Source: CAZOKN01 sp964580525
Lineage (GTDB): Bacteria; Pseudomonadota; Alphaproteobacteria; Rickettsiales; UBA6187
Assembly (NCBI GenBank): GCA_964580525.1
Contig: CAZOKN010000009.1
Location: forward strand, 1-53,257
Direction of reading: 5' to 3'
DNA length: 53,257 bases
In this document: one piece after another, positions 34,865-44,244 of the stretch
How the letters are laid out: each line of letters begins with the position of its first letter
Numbering within the stretch: the first letter of the stretch is position 1
Notes under the pieces: model-generated
The model's database searches: none
What the model was told of the DNA's origin: nothing
The model's input: the letters and a program-made list of their open reading frames with translations, nothing else
Made by a program: the position numbers and the translations under genes

Positions 34865-36001
34865 CTACGCAAACATATCTTCGTTCTGATAAATAATAGA
34901 AACCTTATTACCACTATGCCTACTTAGTCTGCCTGCCAATTCAAGCTCTAAAAGAATGGTAAGCACAACATGTACCGGAAAACCTGTCTGGGTTACAATA
35001 TCATCTATTTGAGTTGGACTGCAGCCAATTTTTTCAATCACAGCTTCGCGTGCTGAATCTATTTTATCCCGGCTAACATCTCCCGTAGCAACTTTAAAAC
35101 CATATTCCTTAGTTTCAAATAATGAAGCTTCATTACGGTCTTTGATAGCATTGCCAATCTCTGCTATAACATCATCCGAAGATTGCACAAGGTGCGCACC
35201 CTGCTTTATCAAATCATTCGTTCCCCGGCACCTTGGGTCATAAGGCGATCCTGGAACAGCAAAGACTTCCCTATCCTGTTCAAGCGCCATTCTTGCAGTG
35301 ATTAATGAACCTGAATTGAGACTTGCTTCAACCACCAAAGTTCCTAATGAAATCCCTGAAATAATCCTATTACGCCTCGGAAAATTCTGCGCTTTAGGTA
35401 TTGCTCCCAAAGGCATCTCGGCAATCACTGCACCTTTTTCAATTATCTTTTTCAACAACTCTGCATTTTCAGGAGGATAAACTTTGTCTATACCACCAGC
35501 AACAACCGCAATGGTTCCAGTATCCAAACTACCAAAATGAGCTGCTGTATCAATTCCCCTCGCCAAACCAGAGGATATAACAATTCCTTTTTTGCCAAGA
35601 CTCCTTGCAATTTCTTCAGCAAATTTACAACCATTTGCCGAAGCGTTTCTAGCTCCAACCATTCCTATAATATTTTTATTAAATAAATCAGGATTACCAA
35701 AAATCGTTATAACAGGTGGAAAATCCTTTATTTGCTTTAGAAGATAGGGATATTTATTTTCATAAGAAGTCAAAATATTGGCACCTATTTTCTGACAGCT
35801 TTCCAACTCTTTTACAGCACTTGATTCACTGCATAATTTTATAGGAGTTTTACGACCACCTTTAACTGACATTTCGCCAACATTATCAAGTGCCTTAGTG
35901 GCACTACCAAATAAAGATATTAGGCCATGAAAAGTTCTCGGCCCAATATTTTCACTGCGTATAAGTCTTAACCAATTGATTTTTTCTTTTTCTGCTGTCA
36001 T
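34865..36001 (-). CDS. dprA: DNA-processing protein DprA
   Basis: DprA protects incoming single-stranded DNA and loads RecA during natural transformation. The N-terminal helical domain (WLRLIRSENIGPRTFHGLIS) is followed by the Rossmann-like DNA-binding core (GMVGARNASANGCKFAEEIA, SGLARGIDTAAHFGSLD, GGIDKVYPPENAELLK and FPRRNRIISG). A C-terminal winged-helix segment ends the protein. The start MTAEKEKINW at 36001 fits family N-termini; an upstream ATG at 36034 would overlap rsmA. The rsmA-dprA-topA order is seen across alphaproteobacteria in part. DprA also occurs in non-competent species. Confidence 0.92.
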   Translation of the reverse strand: MTAEKEKINWLRLIRSENIGPRTFHGLISLFGSATKALDNVGEMSVKGGRKTPIKLCSESSAVKELESCQKIGANILTSYENKYPYLLKQIKDFPPVITIFGNPDLFNKNIIGMVGARNASANGCKFAEEIARSLGKKGIVISSGLARGIDTAAHFGSLDTGTIAVVAGGIDKVYPPENAELLKKIIEKGAVIAEMPLGAIPKAQNFPRRNRIISGISLGTLVVEASLNSGSLITARMALEQDREVFAVPGSPYDPRCRGTNDLIKQGAHLVQSSDDVIAEIGNAIKDRNEASLFETKEYGFKVATGDVSRDKIDSAREAVIEKIGCSPTQIDDIVTQTGFPVHVVLTILLELELAGRLSRHSGNKVSIIYQNEDMFA

Positions 36002-36006
36002 TAAAT

Positions 36007-36846
36007 TTAATCCAAACATTTTGCTAAATTGCACAACTCTATCACAGACAATTCCTCAGGCCTTCTTGTGCCGTCAATTCCAGCTTTATCAAGAATTGTA
36101 TAAGGATCATCTAATATTTGCTTCAAACTAACCTTCAACATCTTTCTACGCTGGTTAAAAGCTGCACGCAATAAAACATCCAACTTAGATTCCGACAACT
36201 CAACAAGCGGCTCTTTTCTTGGCGTTATTGTAATTACTGTCGATGTAACTTTTGGTGGTGGATAAAAAGCCTGCGGCGGAATATCAAACTGATGATCAAC
36301 ATCACAAAGCCATTGGGCTTTAACAGAAACCCGACCATAGTCCTTCGTTCTTGGTTTTGCCATAATGCGCATAGCGACTTCTCTTTGGAACATCAGAGTC
36401 ATACTCTCAAAATTTCTGGCTTTACTAAGCCATATAAATAAAAGCTCTGTTGCAATATTATAAGGTAAGTTAGCTACAATTTTTGTATTGCTGGTAAATT
36501 TATCATAAACATCGCTTTTCATTGCATCATCTTCAATAATCTCAAGTCTGCCTGGAAAAGCCGGAGCAAGATAATCATTCAATGCTGCAATACAACGATA
36601 GTCTTTTTCTATAGCTATAACTTTTTCAGCTCCCATAGCCAACAAAGAGCGTGTAAGCCCACCTGGTCCAGGACCAATTTCAATAACTGTTTTACCTTGT
36701 AAATTTCCAGCTGATCTAGCGATCTTGTCGGTAAGGTTTAAATCAAAAAGAAAATTCTGCCCGAGTTTCTTATCAGCATTTATAGAATATTTTGTGATTA
36801 CTTCTTTAATTGTGGGAAGAGAATGCAAATTATCACCTGATTTCAA
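36007..36846 (-). CDS. rsmA: 16S rRNA (adenine1518/1519-N6) dimethyltransferase
   Basis: RsmA/KsgA dimethylates two adjacent adenines near the 3' end of 16S rRNA. KLGQNFLFDLNLTDKIA starts the SAM domain, motif I is VIEIGPGPGGLTRSLL and the catalytic motif is NLPYNIAT. AFNQRRKMLKVSLKQI is the C-terminal signature. At 279 aa the length is normal. The start overlaps surA by 14 bases. Confidence 0.95.
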   Translation of the reverse strand: MKSGDNLHSLPTIKEVITKYSINADKKLGQNFLFDLNLTDKIARSAGNLQGKTVIEIGPGPGGLTRSLLAMGAEKVIAIEKDYRCIAALNDYLAPAFPGRLEIIEDDAMKSDVYDKFTSNTKIVANLPYNIATELLFIWLSKARNFESMTLMFQREVAMRIMAKPRTKDYGRVSVKAQWLCDVDHQFDIPPQAFYPPPKVTSTVITITPRKEPLVELSESKLDVLLRAAFNQRRKMLKVSLKQILDDPYTILDKAGIDGTRRPEELSVIELCNLAKCLD

Positions 36847-38092
36847 TAAATGTATTACGTCTTAAATTAGCTGCATAACGCTGAGCTTGTAACTCTATTT
36901 TCTTTTTCATTAGCATTTCACGAATTTGCATTTCAAGAACAACCTTCGGCTTACCTTCACCCTTGCTACAAACCATAAATATATATGCCGCTTGCTCACT
37001 AACCAATACATCCGTAAAAGCACCAGGCTTTGTTCTAGCTATTATATTCTTTATTTCAGGATTAAATGAGCTGGCTTGAGTATTTATAAGCTGCGGACTA
37101 ACCTGAGAATTTATTTCTTTTGCAAAAGAAGTGAAATCATCACATTTTTTCACATTCTTCTTTTTATCATTAAGTAAATTTACGATAGACTGTTTTTCCT
37201 GAGTAGTAGCGCCTTTTTTTATAGGGACTATAGCCTGCTTAATACCTACAGAAACCTGCTCATCATCACCAGCAACTAAGAGACGTCTATCATCAAGCCT
37301 AACGATATGATAAGCACCTTCAGAAATAAATGGCTCAGAAACTTCTTCCGATTTTAAAGACTTAACAACAGCTGCCATTTCCTTAGACATAGTATCTTCT
37401 GCTATCCATTTTACTGCTGGTGTACTTTCTGCTGCTGTATTTCTAGAAAATTCTTTTGAAATTGAAGAAAAATTAGCCCCTTCCCTAATTTTTTTTACCA
37501 ACTTATCTGCTAAAGCTTTTACTTTCTTGCTGTCTTTTGGTGAATCAATAGGTAAAACTATATCAGATATATCAAACTCAGACTTACCAACCCCACGGGA
37601 TATATGTTCCATTTTCTCACTAACTTCTCTATCTGTAACAACCACTCGTGGCACAACTCTACTGCTAACTATTTTTCCCCATAATATCTGTGATTTCAAC
37701 TGCTCTAAAACAGCATCAGCTGGTATACCTTGCTGTTTTAAGAAAGAATAAAAAGTCCCAGGCTTAATATTATTTCTTTGCTCAAGACCAGCAATAGCGT
37801 TTTTTAAATCAGAATCAGAAGCTTGGATACCCATTCTTTCCGCTTCTTGTTCATACAAACTTTCGTCTATCAAGACCTGTAAAACCTGATGGAATAATTT
37901 ATCTTTAGTATCTTTGTCCGCATTCATTCCAGAAGATGAAGCTGCAAGCTTAATCCTATTATTTACATCCAAAGTAGAGATAGCTTTGCCGCCAACTACA
38001 GCCGCAATTTCAACATCATTACCCGCAGACATAGAGACTGAACAGCAGAAAACAGAAAGTAAAAATACAGTTATAAATCTAATAATTAACAT
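36833..38092 (-). CDS. surA: Periplasmic chaperone/peptidyl-prolyl isomerase SurA
   Basis: SurA escorts outer-membrane beta-barrel proteins, including LptD, through the periplasm. The 419-aa protein has a signal peptide (FITVFLLSVFCCSVSMSA), then the N-terminal chaperone core (VVGGKAISTLDVNNRIKLAA, LIDESLYEQEAERMGI). A parvulin-like domain (about residues 165-270, ending SEGAYHIVRLDDRR) and a second, weaker one follow before the C-terminal helix. It starts immediately after the lptD stop, consistent with its role in LptD folding. In many alphaproteobacteria pdxA sits between surA and rsmA; here it is missing. Confidence 0.9.
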   Translation of the reverse strand: MLIIRFITVFLLSVFCCSVSMSAGNDVEIAAVVGGKAISTLDVNNRIKLAASSSGMNADKDTKDKLFHQVLQVLIDESLYEQEAERMGIQASDSDLKNAIAGLEQRNNIKPGTFYSFLKQQGIPADAVLEQLKSQILWGKIVSSRVVPRVVVTDREVSEKMEHISRGVGKSEFDISDIVLPIDSPKDSKKVKALADKLVKKIREGANFSSISKEFSRNTAAESTPAVKWIAEDTMSKEMAAVVKSLKSEEVSEPFISEGAYHIVRLDDRRLLVAGDDEQVSVGIKQAIVPIKKGATTQEKQSIVNLLNDKKKNVKKCDDFTSFAKEINSQVSPQLINTQASSFNPEIKNIIARTKPGAFTDVLVSEQAAYIFMVCSKGEGKPKVVLEMQIREMLMKKKIELQAQRYAANLRRNTFIEIR

Positions 38093-40276
38093 CTATTGCG
38101 TCCCAAAATTCTTTAAATACAGTCTTAGAGATATGCTTGTATCAGGCCTAATATCACGATCGCTCGTATATTCCTTTAACCAAGAAAGTCCAACATTAAC
38201 ACAGTCACCTTTGTATAATAATTCAGCCCTTGTAGCTACCCATTCCCCATCTGCGAGATTTCTATTGCCATTACCTGATAAAGTCCAGTTTTTTGTAACA
38301 TCCCAGGAAGCTCCGCCAATAACAATTTCACGGCTTGGAGACGATGTAGTAGTAGTAGTCGATATAAAGTTATCGTTAGTATAAACATAATCAAGATTAA
38401 ATTTAACCGGAGATACATCAATTTCAGTAGATAAGGAGCTTCTATTAAGTAAGAAATTATCCTTATCAAGCCTGAATTTATAAGCAATATTAAACAATTT
38501 ATTCCTTTGATAACTAATTCTTCCAACATAATCTGACAGCTGATCACCCAACCCGCTCTCATCACTAAAACCACTATCTTCTTTTAGCTTATAATTTTGT
38601 CCAAAAAGAAAACCAACATCACCCACATTCCTGTTATAAATTCCTCCACGCAAACCATAATTTACTCTAGGTCCATTCTCTATCCTATCTAAACCTGTAT
38701 AATGATTTGCATCAAAAAGGTTTTCATCGGAAAATTCAACATCCTGACTATCTTCGTTTGGAATTTTATTAGGATTTCCACCATATGGACTAACAACTAG
38801 ATCCGTTGTAGGCTCCAATATAATCTGCATGTTTTTACTGTTCTTCATAAGTGGATATTTCCACTCTGCCTCTGCCTCTGGTACAACTCTTGCAACTTGG
38901 CCATCATGAGTTTCGCTGTTAGGGTCATAAACATTTTCAGGAACATTATCGACAAAATAATTATCACCACGTACAGAGGTTTTAAATGTAAAAATATGCC
39001 CAGATTTTGTTAAGTAAGGAAGCTCCCAACCAGCCTTTACAGATTCTCTATTACTGCTAACACCTTCATCTCTTTTCAAAGCAAGAAAATCTGCATCCAT
39101 AGTCCATTTTGAATTACGAAAACCTGCATATCTTTCCCAATGCGAATTAGCGTGCGGCAAAATTAAAGGAGTTTTGCCAGGATCATCCGTTGCGCTCAAA
39201 CCCTGAAATGTAATAGCCTCAACTTTGGTGTGATCACGATCCTTGATACCTACAGTGTAAATTTTTGAAGTCAAAACATCTTCTTCACCGAAATGGTACC
39301 TACGCAAATAAGTATCGTCGCTAGAACGCTTACCGTCAAAACCCCACATCCAAACATCATTGATATTAAATTCACCTTTACCCTCAACATGTCCTCTAAC
39401 TTTTTGCCCTGGAACACCATTACCAGAATCATCAACTTGATCAGGATTAGTAATACTTCCAGCAAGTGAATAACTGCCACTCTTTAGCATTTGTCTATAT
39501 TCTCCTGCCAACACAGGCCCTTCATTACTTGTAATTATAGGAGTAAGAATCAAATCTTTATCAGGAGCAATATTGTAGTAATATGGGAGCTCAACAACAG
39601 TACCAAGCAATTTATCGCTGCTATATTTCGGAACTAAAAATCCACTTTTCCTATCAGCACCAGGAGTTGCGTGCGACATATATGGGGTATATAGAACCGG
39701 AACACCTTTAACTTCAAAAAATGCGTCTCTATATACAACCTTTTGTTTCTTTTCATCTATAGTTGCTTTACGTGCTTTAAACTGCCACAAAGGAGCTGCT
39801 GTAGGTTCATCTTTACAAACAGAACAAGGTGAATAAACCGCTCTTTGCAAAACAGTAACATTCTCATCAACTTTTTCTGCTTTTTTCGCTGCTATAAGTG
39901 TGTTATCGGAAAATCTAGCACTAAAATTATCAACAAAACCTTGTTTTAAAGTTCCTTTTAACTGGACACTATCACCAAAAAAAACGTTACCTTTTTCGTC
40001 AGTTAGACTAACATGACCTTCCGCTCTAACAGAATCATTTTTTTTATCATATGTAACTTTATCAGCAACTAAAACCCTACTTCCCTGAACAACCTGAACG
40101 TTACCGGAAGCTATAACCAACATTTTTTCTTTATCATAGTTCATCTCATCGGCTTCAACCATGGCCGGTTTTTTGTCAGAATCATCGCCAGAAAACATCT
40201 TAGACGAACTATACGCAGAAGTAGCGTAAGAGGTAAATGCTATAAAAGCCAAAGGTAATATAAATCTAAAATACAC
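38093..40276 (-). CDS. lptD: LPS-assembly outer-membrane protein LptD
   Basis: LptD forms the barrel that inserts LPS into the outer leaflet. After a signal peptide (MYFRFILPLAFIAFTSYATS) there is an OstA/LptA-like beta-jellyroll (MVEADEMNYDKEKMLVIASG, VADKVTYDKKNDSVRAEGHV). The long barrel domain ends in alternating aromatic/hydrophobic strands with ISLRLYLKNFG. The GTG at 40276 is favoured because AGGTGG lies a few bases upstream and it starts the signal peptide; a TTG at 40324 would extend it by 16 residues. Only three Cys are present (C151, C154, C692), fewer than the two-pair pattern of E. coli. It is 116 bases after lptG on the same strand. Confidence 0.9.
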   Translation of the reverse strand: MYFRFILPLAFIAFTSYATSAYSSSKMFSGDDSDKKPAMVEADEMNYDKEKMLVIASGNVQVVQGSRVLVADKVTYDKKNDSVRAEGHVSLTDEKGNVFFGDSVQLKGTLKQGFVDNFSARFSDNTLIAAKKAEKVDENVTVLQRAVYSPCSVCKDEPTAAPLWQFKARKATIDEKKQKVVYRDAFFEVKGVPVLYTPYMSHATPGADRKSGFLVPKYSSDKLLGTVVELPYYYNIAPDKDLILTPIITSNEGPVLAGEYRQMLKSGSYSLAGSITNPDQVDDSGNGVPGQKVRGHVEGKGEFNINDVWMWGFDGKRSSDDTYLRRYHFGEEDVLTSKIYTVGIKDRDHTKVEAITFQGLSATDDPGKTPLILPHANSHWERYAGFRNSKWTMDADFLALKRDEGVSSNRESVKAGWELPYLTKSGHIFTFKTSVRGDNYFVDNVPENVYDPNSETHDGQVARVVPEAEAEWKYPLMKNSKNMQIILEPTTDLVVSPYGGNPNKIPNEDSQDVEFSDENLFDANHYTGLDRIENGPRVNYGLRGGIYNRNVGDVGFLFGQNYKLKEDSGFSDESGLGDQLSDYVGRISYQRNKLFNIAYKFRLDKDNFLLNRSSLSTEIDVSPVKFNLDYVYTNDNFISTTTTTSSPSREIVIGGASWDVTKNWTLSGNGNRNLADGEWVATRAELLYKGDCVNVGLSWLKEYTSDRDIRPDTSISLRLYLKNFGTQ

Positions 40277-40392
40277 TTGCCACCTGGAGATTTTAAGAAA
40301 AAACAAAGCGAACAATATTAACAAAATCGCTTAACTGTAAACGGATTTAGCTATAGCAAGTTTTATGCCCTGTGTCATCATAAAATAGATTT

Positions 40393-41490
40393 CTATCCAT
40401 CCTCAAGATGTAACATTAAAACAGCCCCCAAAAGCGTACTAATCACAACGGGAGCCCACGCCGCCATCATTATAGGTATACTTCCAGACAATCCAACAGC
40501 TGAAACAACATCTGAAATGAAATATATGATAAAACCAGCAAATATACCGCCCGTCATCAACATACCAGTTTTTCCCTGCCTTGGTGGCCTTAGAGAAAAG
40601 GCCGCGGCAAAAAATACCATCGCACTCAGCATAAAAGGTGTTACCAAAACTTTATGCCAATATAGAGTGTGCCTTAAAGCTGAAAAACCCGCTTCTTTTA
40701 ATGTCTTTATAAACCCCGGTAATTCCCAAAAAGATATTGTTTCTGGAGATGCAAAACTCTCCTGAATTTCGTGAGCTGAAAGAGTAGTTCTCAAACGATA
40801 GTCACTTCTCCTTGCCGCAGGTTGCCCAGGCATTGTCAAAATAGCATCGTTAATATACCAATAACCATCCTCAAGTGTTGCAGATGGTGCATCTATTCTC
40901 TGGATAAATCTATTATTTTCTCCAAACATAAACACAGTAACATCGAATAGTTTTGTATCACCTTTTGATAATCTCAAGGCATGTATAATCATTTTGCTTT
41001 TTGTATCATGATTATTTTGCTTTAACCACAGACCAGTAGAGGATACCGAAATCATACTGGAATTACCTTGAAAATACTTTGCTTCAACCTGCTCATATTT
41101 TGCCAGCATTATTGCCGAAAGAGGATTGAAAATAGTAATTATGAAAGCCCCTAGTAAAAATGAAATTATTATAGCAGGAGCAAGAAATTGCCAGGCTGAA
41201 ACCCCTGCTGCCCTAGCAACAATTAATTCAGAAGTTCTTGTAAGTCTTGAAAAAGATAAGATACCTCCAAGCAAAATGGCAAATGGAATTATCTTTTGAA
41301 TTATAAATGGCAGCTTCAAAAGAACCATCTCAAAAATAATACCAAAAGGTATATTTTTATTGCTGGCACGACCAACTAATTCCAACATATCAAAAAGAAT
41401 TATTATCCCCACTACAAGGCAAAATACTACCCCCACACCAAGGATAAAATGTTTACCTATATATTTTGCAAATGTAAGAGGAATTTTCAT
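40393..41490 (-). CDS. lptG: LPS export ABC transporter permease LptG
   Basis: One of the two transmembrane subunits that extract LPS from the inner membrane with LptB. The 365-aa YjgP/YjgQ family protein has three N-terminal helices, a periplasmic beta-jellyroll region (about residues 130-265) and three C-terminal helices (LYWHKVLVTPFMLSAMVFFA onward). LPFIIQKIIPFAILLGGILS matches the coupling-helix region. It overlaps lptF by four bases. Confidence 0.93.
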   Translation of the reverse strand: MKIPLTFAKYIGKHFILGVGVVFCLVVGIIILFDMLELVGRASNKNIPFGIIFEMVLLKLPFIIQKIIPFAILLGGILSFSRLTRTSELIVARAAGVSAWQFLAPAIIISFLLGAFIITIFNPLSAIMLAKYEQVEAKYFQGNSSMISVSSTGLWLKQNNHDTKSKMIIHALRLSKGDTKLFDVTVFMFGENNRFIQRIDAPSATLEDGYWYINDAILTMPGQPAARRSDYRLRTTLSAHEIQESFASPETISFWELPGFIKTLKEAGFSALRHTLYWHKVLVTPFMLSAMVFFAAAFSLRPPRQGKTGMLMTGGIFAGFIIYFISDVVSAVGLSGSIPIMMAAWAPVVISTLLGAVLMLHLEDG

Positions 41491-42635
41491 TTACTTACCT
41501 TAGAAGGTTTAACTTTAGAAATAGCCTTCAATATTTTATCAGGTATTAATATACCATTAATAACACGATTGGAAAAAATTATATACCAACAAATCCCACC
41601 TATTATCATAACATCCAAATACATAAAAACAGCCATAAAAGGCTTACTCACCGCTACGCTCTTAAGACCAAGACTTATAGCCACAGCTATAGTAAAAATA
41701 ATAGTTGCAGAAAAAATCCTTTTCCACTGGCCACGTCTATTAAACTGACCTGATAACAAAGCAGATAAACCTATAAATGCTGCTACAAAACTATAAAGCG
41801 GCCATGTGACTCTATAGTGACCTTCGGCAACCATTTTTCTTCTTACTTTTGGATCCGGATCATTAGGAAAAAACAGCTGATTTATATATCTTTCTTCCGG
41901 CGTATAATCTCTCTTTTCACCAACATTTGTATAAACACTCAAATCAAGAGCGTAACTATCAAAATAGAGAACTGATAAATTCCCCTTCGTCTTATCAATC
42001 TGCTGTCTGTTACCATTTATAAGCTCAAAACGTGGACCAAACTGCGTTTGAATCAAACGTCCTTGCTGCGCCATCATTGTAGTCGGCGAACCTTCGTCGC
42101 GACTATCATGAACCATAATCCCCTCTAACAAACCATTTTCACCCCTAGATTCTATATAAACAGTCAAACCTTTAGTTGGTGTACTAAAAACACCTTCTTG
42201 CAAAAGAACAGAAGCATAGTTATTACGTATAAAGTCCTGAGTTTCTTTAAACTCTCTGTAGGATGTTGGTAATAAATAAAATGATATAAAATATCCCACC
42301 AGAGATATACATCCCGCCACGACAAGAGCAGGTATAGAAATTTTAATTCTGCTTAGACCGGCACTTTTAAGTACTATTAGTTCGCTATCTGATATTAGCT
42401 TATTATAAATATACAAAACTGACACCACCATTGCTATCGGCAATACTATGAACAACAACGATGGTACAAGGAGCAGAGAAAGATAGATAAAAGTTGAAAC
42501 ACTCAGACCTTTATTTACTATCAAATCAACAAATCTAAGCGATTGCGTAAGCCAAACTATGCCTGTCAGGGTTAGTGTAATCACTATAACCGGCATAAAA
42601 AGACTTTTGACTATGTATCTATTGTAAATGAACAT
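41487..42635 (-). CDS. lptF: LPS export ABC transporter permease LptF
   Basis: The partner permease of LptG, 382 aa. It shows the same fold: MFIYNRYIVKSLFMPVIVIT starts TM1, LPIAMVVSVLYIYNKLISDS is the coupling region, a periplasmic jellyroll spans about residues 120-260, and three helices end the protein. It is first in the lptF-lptG-lptD-surA series. LptF is distinguished from LptG here by order and by the N-terminus. Confidence 0.92.
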   Translation of the reverse strand: MFIYNRYIVKSLFMPVIVITLTLTGIVWLTQSLRFVDLIVNKGLSVSTFIYLSLLLVPSLLFIVLPIAMVVSVLYIYNKLISDSELIVLKSAGLSRIKISIPALVVAGCISLVGYFISFYLLPTSYREFKETQDFIRNNYASVLLQEGVFSTPTKGLTVYIESRGENGLLEGIMVHDSRDEGSPTTMMAQQGRLIQTQFGPRFELINGNRQQIDKTKGNLSVLYFDSYALDLSVYTNVGEKRDYTPEERYINQLFFPNDPDPKVRRKMVAEGHYRVTWPLYSFVAAFIGLSALLSGQFNRRGQWKRIFSATIIFTIAVAISLGLKSVAVSKPFMAVFMYLDVMIIGGICWYIIFSNRVINGILIPDKILKAISKVKPSKVSK

Positions 42636-42674
42636 AAACTCAAGGACGCTATACGCTACTTAAAAACTTTATTT

Positions 42675-42742
42675 TGCAAGTATTACAGGTTTATTAGTAG
42701 CAAGTGCAAGTAATTTTACTTACTTGCACTAATAACTTGCAT
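42675..42742. promoter_or_regulatory. Cluster of TGCAAGT/ACTTGCA motifs with a perfect 11-bp hairpin upstream of lptF
   Basis: AGTGCAAGTAA (42703-42713) and TTACTTGCACT (42720-42730) form a perfect inverted repeat around TTTTAC. Further copies of the same core occur at 42675-42682, 42700-42705 and 42734-42742. The region separates the fumC stop from lptF. It could end fumC transcription, though no T-run follows, or act as an operator for the LPS transport operon. Confidence 0.55.
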
Positions 42743-42745
42743 CAA

Positions 42746-44185
42746 CTAATCCCTTGGGCTTATCATTTTCTCAGGTCTAACCCACTGATCAAATTGTTTT
42801 TCTGTAAGCAATCCAAGCTCTACGGCAACTTTTTTCAGTGTTTTGCCTTCCTTATGGGCTTTTTTGGCTATCTTAGCAGCATTATCATAACCAATATGAG
42901 GATTCAGAGCTGTAACCAACATCAAAGATTCGTCTCTCAATGTTTCAATTCTCTTAACATTAGCCTCAATACCATCGACACAATGCTCTCTGAAACTATT
43001 GCAAGCGTCAGCTATAAGCCTAATAGATTGTAATAAATTATAAATCATTACAGGCTTGAAAACGTTCAGCTCAAAATGTCCATTAGAGCCTGCAATAGTT
43101 ATCGTAGTATGATTACCCATAATTTGCGTACAAACCATTGTCATTGCTTCACACTGTGTTGGATTAACTTTACCAGGCATGATTGAAGAACCAGGTTCAT
43201 TCTCAGGCAGACTCAACTCACCAAAACCACATCTTGGTCCAGAACCAAGCAACCTTATGTCATTGGCAATTTTCATAAGGCTTGCTGCAATAACGTTTAG
43301 CGCACCACTAGCTTCTATAATTGCATCATGTGCAGCCAAAGCTTCAAATTTATTAGGTGCAGTAATGAAAGGTAGCTTAGTAATTTTAGCAGCTTCTGCA
43401 GCAAATTTTTTATCGAAACCCTTTTTAGCATTAATGCCTGTTCCGACTGCAGTACCACCTTGTGCTAACTGATAAAGCCTTGGCAATGTAGCCTTAACGC
43501 GTTCTATCGCATATTCTATCTGCGTAGTATAGCCAGAAAATTCTTGCCCCAAAGTTAAAGGGGTAGCATCCTGCAAATGTGTACGACCTATTTTTATTAT
43601 ATCTTTAAATTCTTTCACTTTTTTGTCGAAAGATTTTTTCAAATCGCTTAATGCCGGAATTAATTCATGGTGAATTTGCTCAACAGCCGCAATATGCATA
43701 GCTGTTGGAAAAGTATCATTTGATGATTGACCCATATTAACATGGTCATTAGGATGCACCGGAGATTTTGATCCCATCTCGCCACCTAGAATTTCTATGG
43801 CACGATTAGATACAACCTCATTGATGTTCATGTTAGTTTGTGTGCCTGAGCCTGTTTGCCAAACAACAAGTGGAAAATGATCTACTAACTCTAGGCTTAT
43901 AACTTCATCTGCTGCTTTACAAATTGCATCGCCAAGTTTTTTATCCAAAACACCAAGTTCAACATTCACTTTTGCAGCAGCTTTTTTCAAAACACCTAAA
44001 GCCCTAACAAGCGGAGCCGGCATTCTCTCGCCACCAATTTTAAAATTCCCTAAAGATCTTTGCGTCTGGGCACCCCAATATTTATCGCTTGGCACTTTCA
44101 ATTCGCCGAAGCTATCTTTTTCCACTCTATATTTAGGATTGCTCTGTTTTTTTGCAGTATTTTGCTTTTTCAATGCAGTAGCCAT
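42746..44185 (-). CDS. fumC: Class II fumarate hydratase
   Basis: FumC interconverts fumarate and malate in the TCA cycle. The superfamily signature GSSIMPGKVNPTQCEAM lies near residue 330. GSGTQTNMNINEVVSNRA, HPNDHVNMGQSSNDTFPTAM and GRTHLQDATPLTLGQEFSGY are the other active-site blocks. The protein is 479 aa, with an N-terminal Lys/Gln-rich extension of about 18 residues (ATALKKQNTAKKQSNPKY) compared with E. coli FumC. It follows cheR on the same strand after about 60 bases without a clear terminator. Confidence 0.94.
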   Translation of the reverse strand: MATALKKQNTAKKQSNPKYRVEKDSFGELKVPSDKYWGAQTQRSLGNFKIGGERMPAPLVRALGVLKKAAAKVNVELGVLDKKLGDAICKAADEVISLELVDHFPLVVWQTGSGTQTNMNINEVVSNRAIEILGGEMGSKSPVHPNDHVNMGQSSNDTFPTAMHIAAVEQIHHELIPALSDLKKSFDKKVKEFKDIIKIGRTHLQDATPLTLGQEFSGYTTQIEYAIERVKATLPRLYQLAQGGTAVGTGINAKKGFDKKFAAEAAKITKLPFITAPNKFEALAAHDAIIEASGALNVIAASLMKIANDIRLLGSGPRCGFGELSLPENEPGSSIMPGKVNPTQCEAMTMVCTQIMGNHTTITIAGSNGHFELNVFKPVMIYNLLQSIRLIADACNSFREHCVDGIEANVKRIETLRDESLMLVTALNPHIGYDNAAKIAKKAHKEGKTLKKVAVELGLLTEKQFDQWVRPEKMISPRD

Positions 44186-44244
44186 GCCTTACCCTTGTAT
44201 TTGATTATTGAAATTACAACAACCTAGGTATCTACTACAATTTT

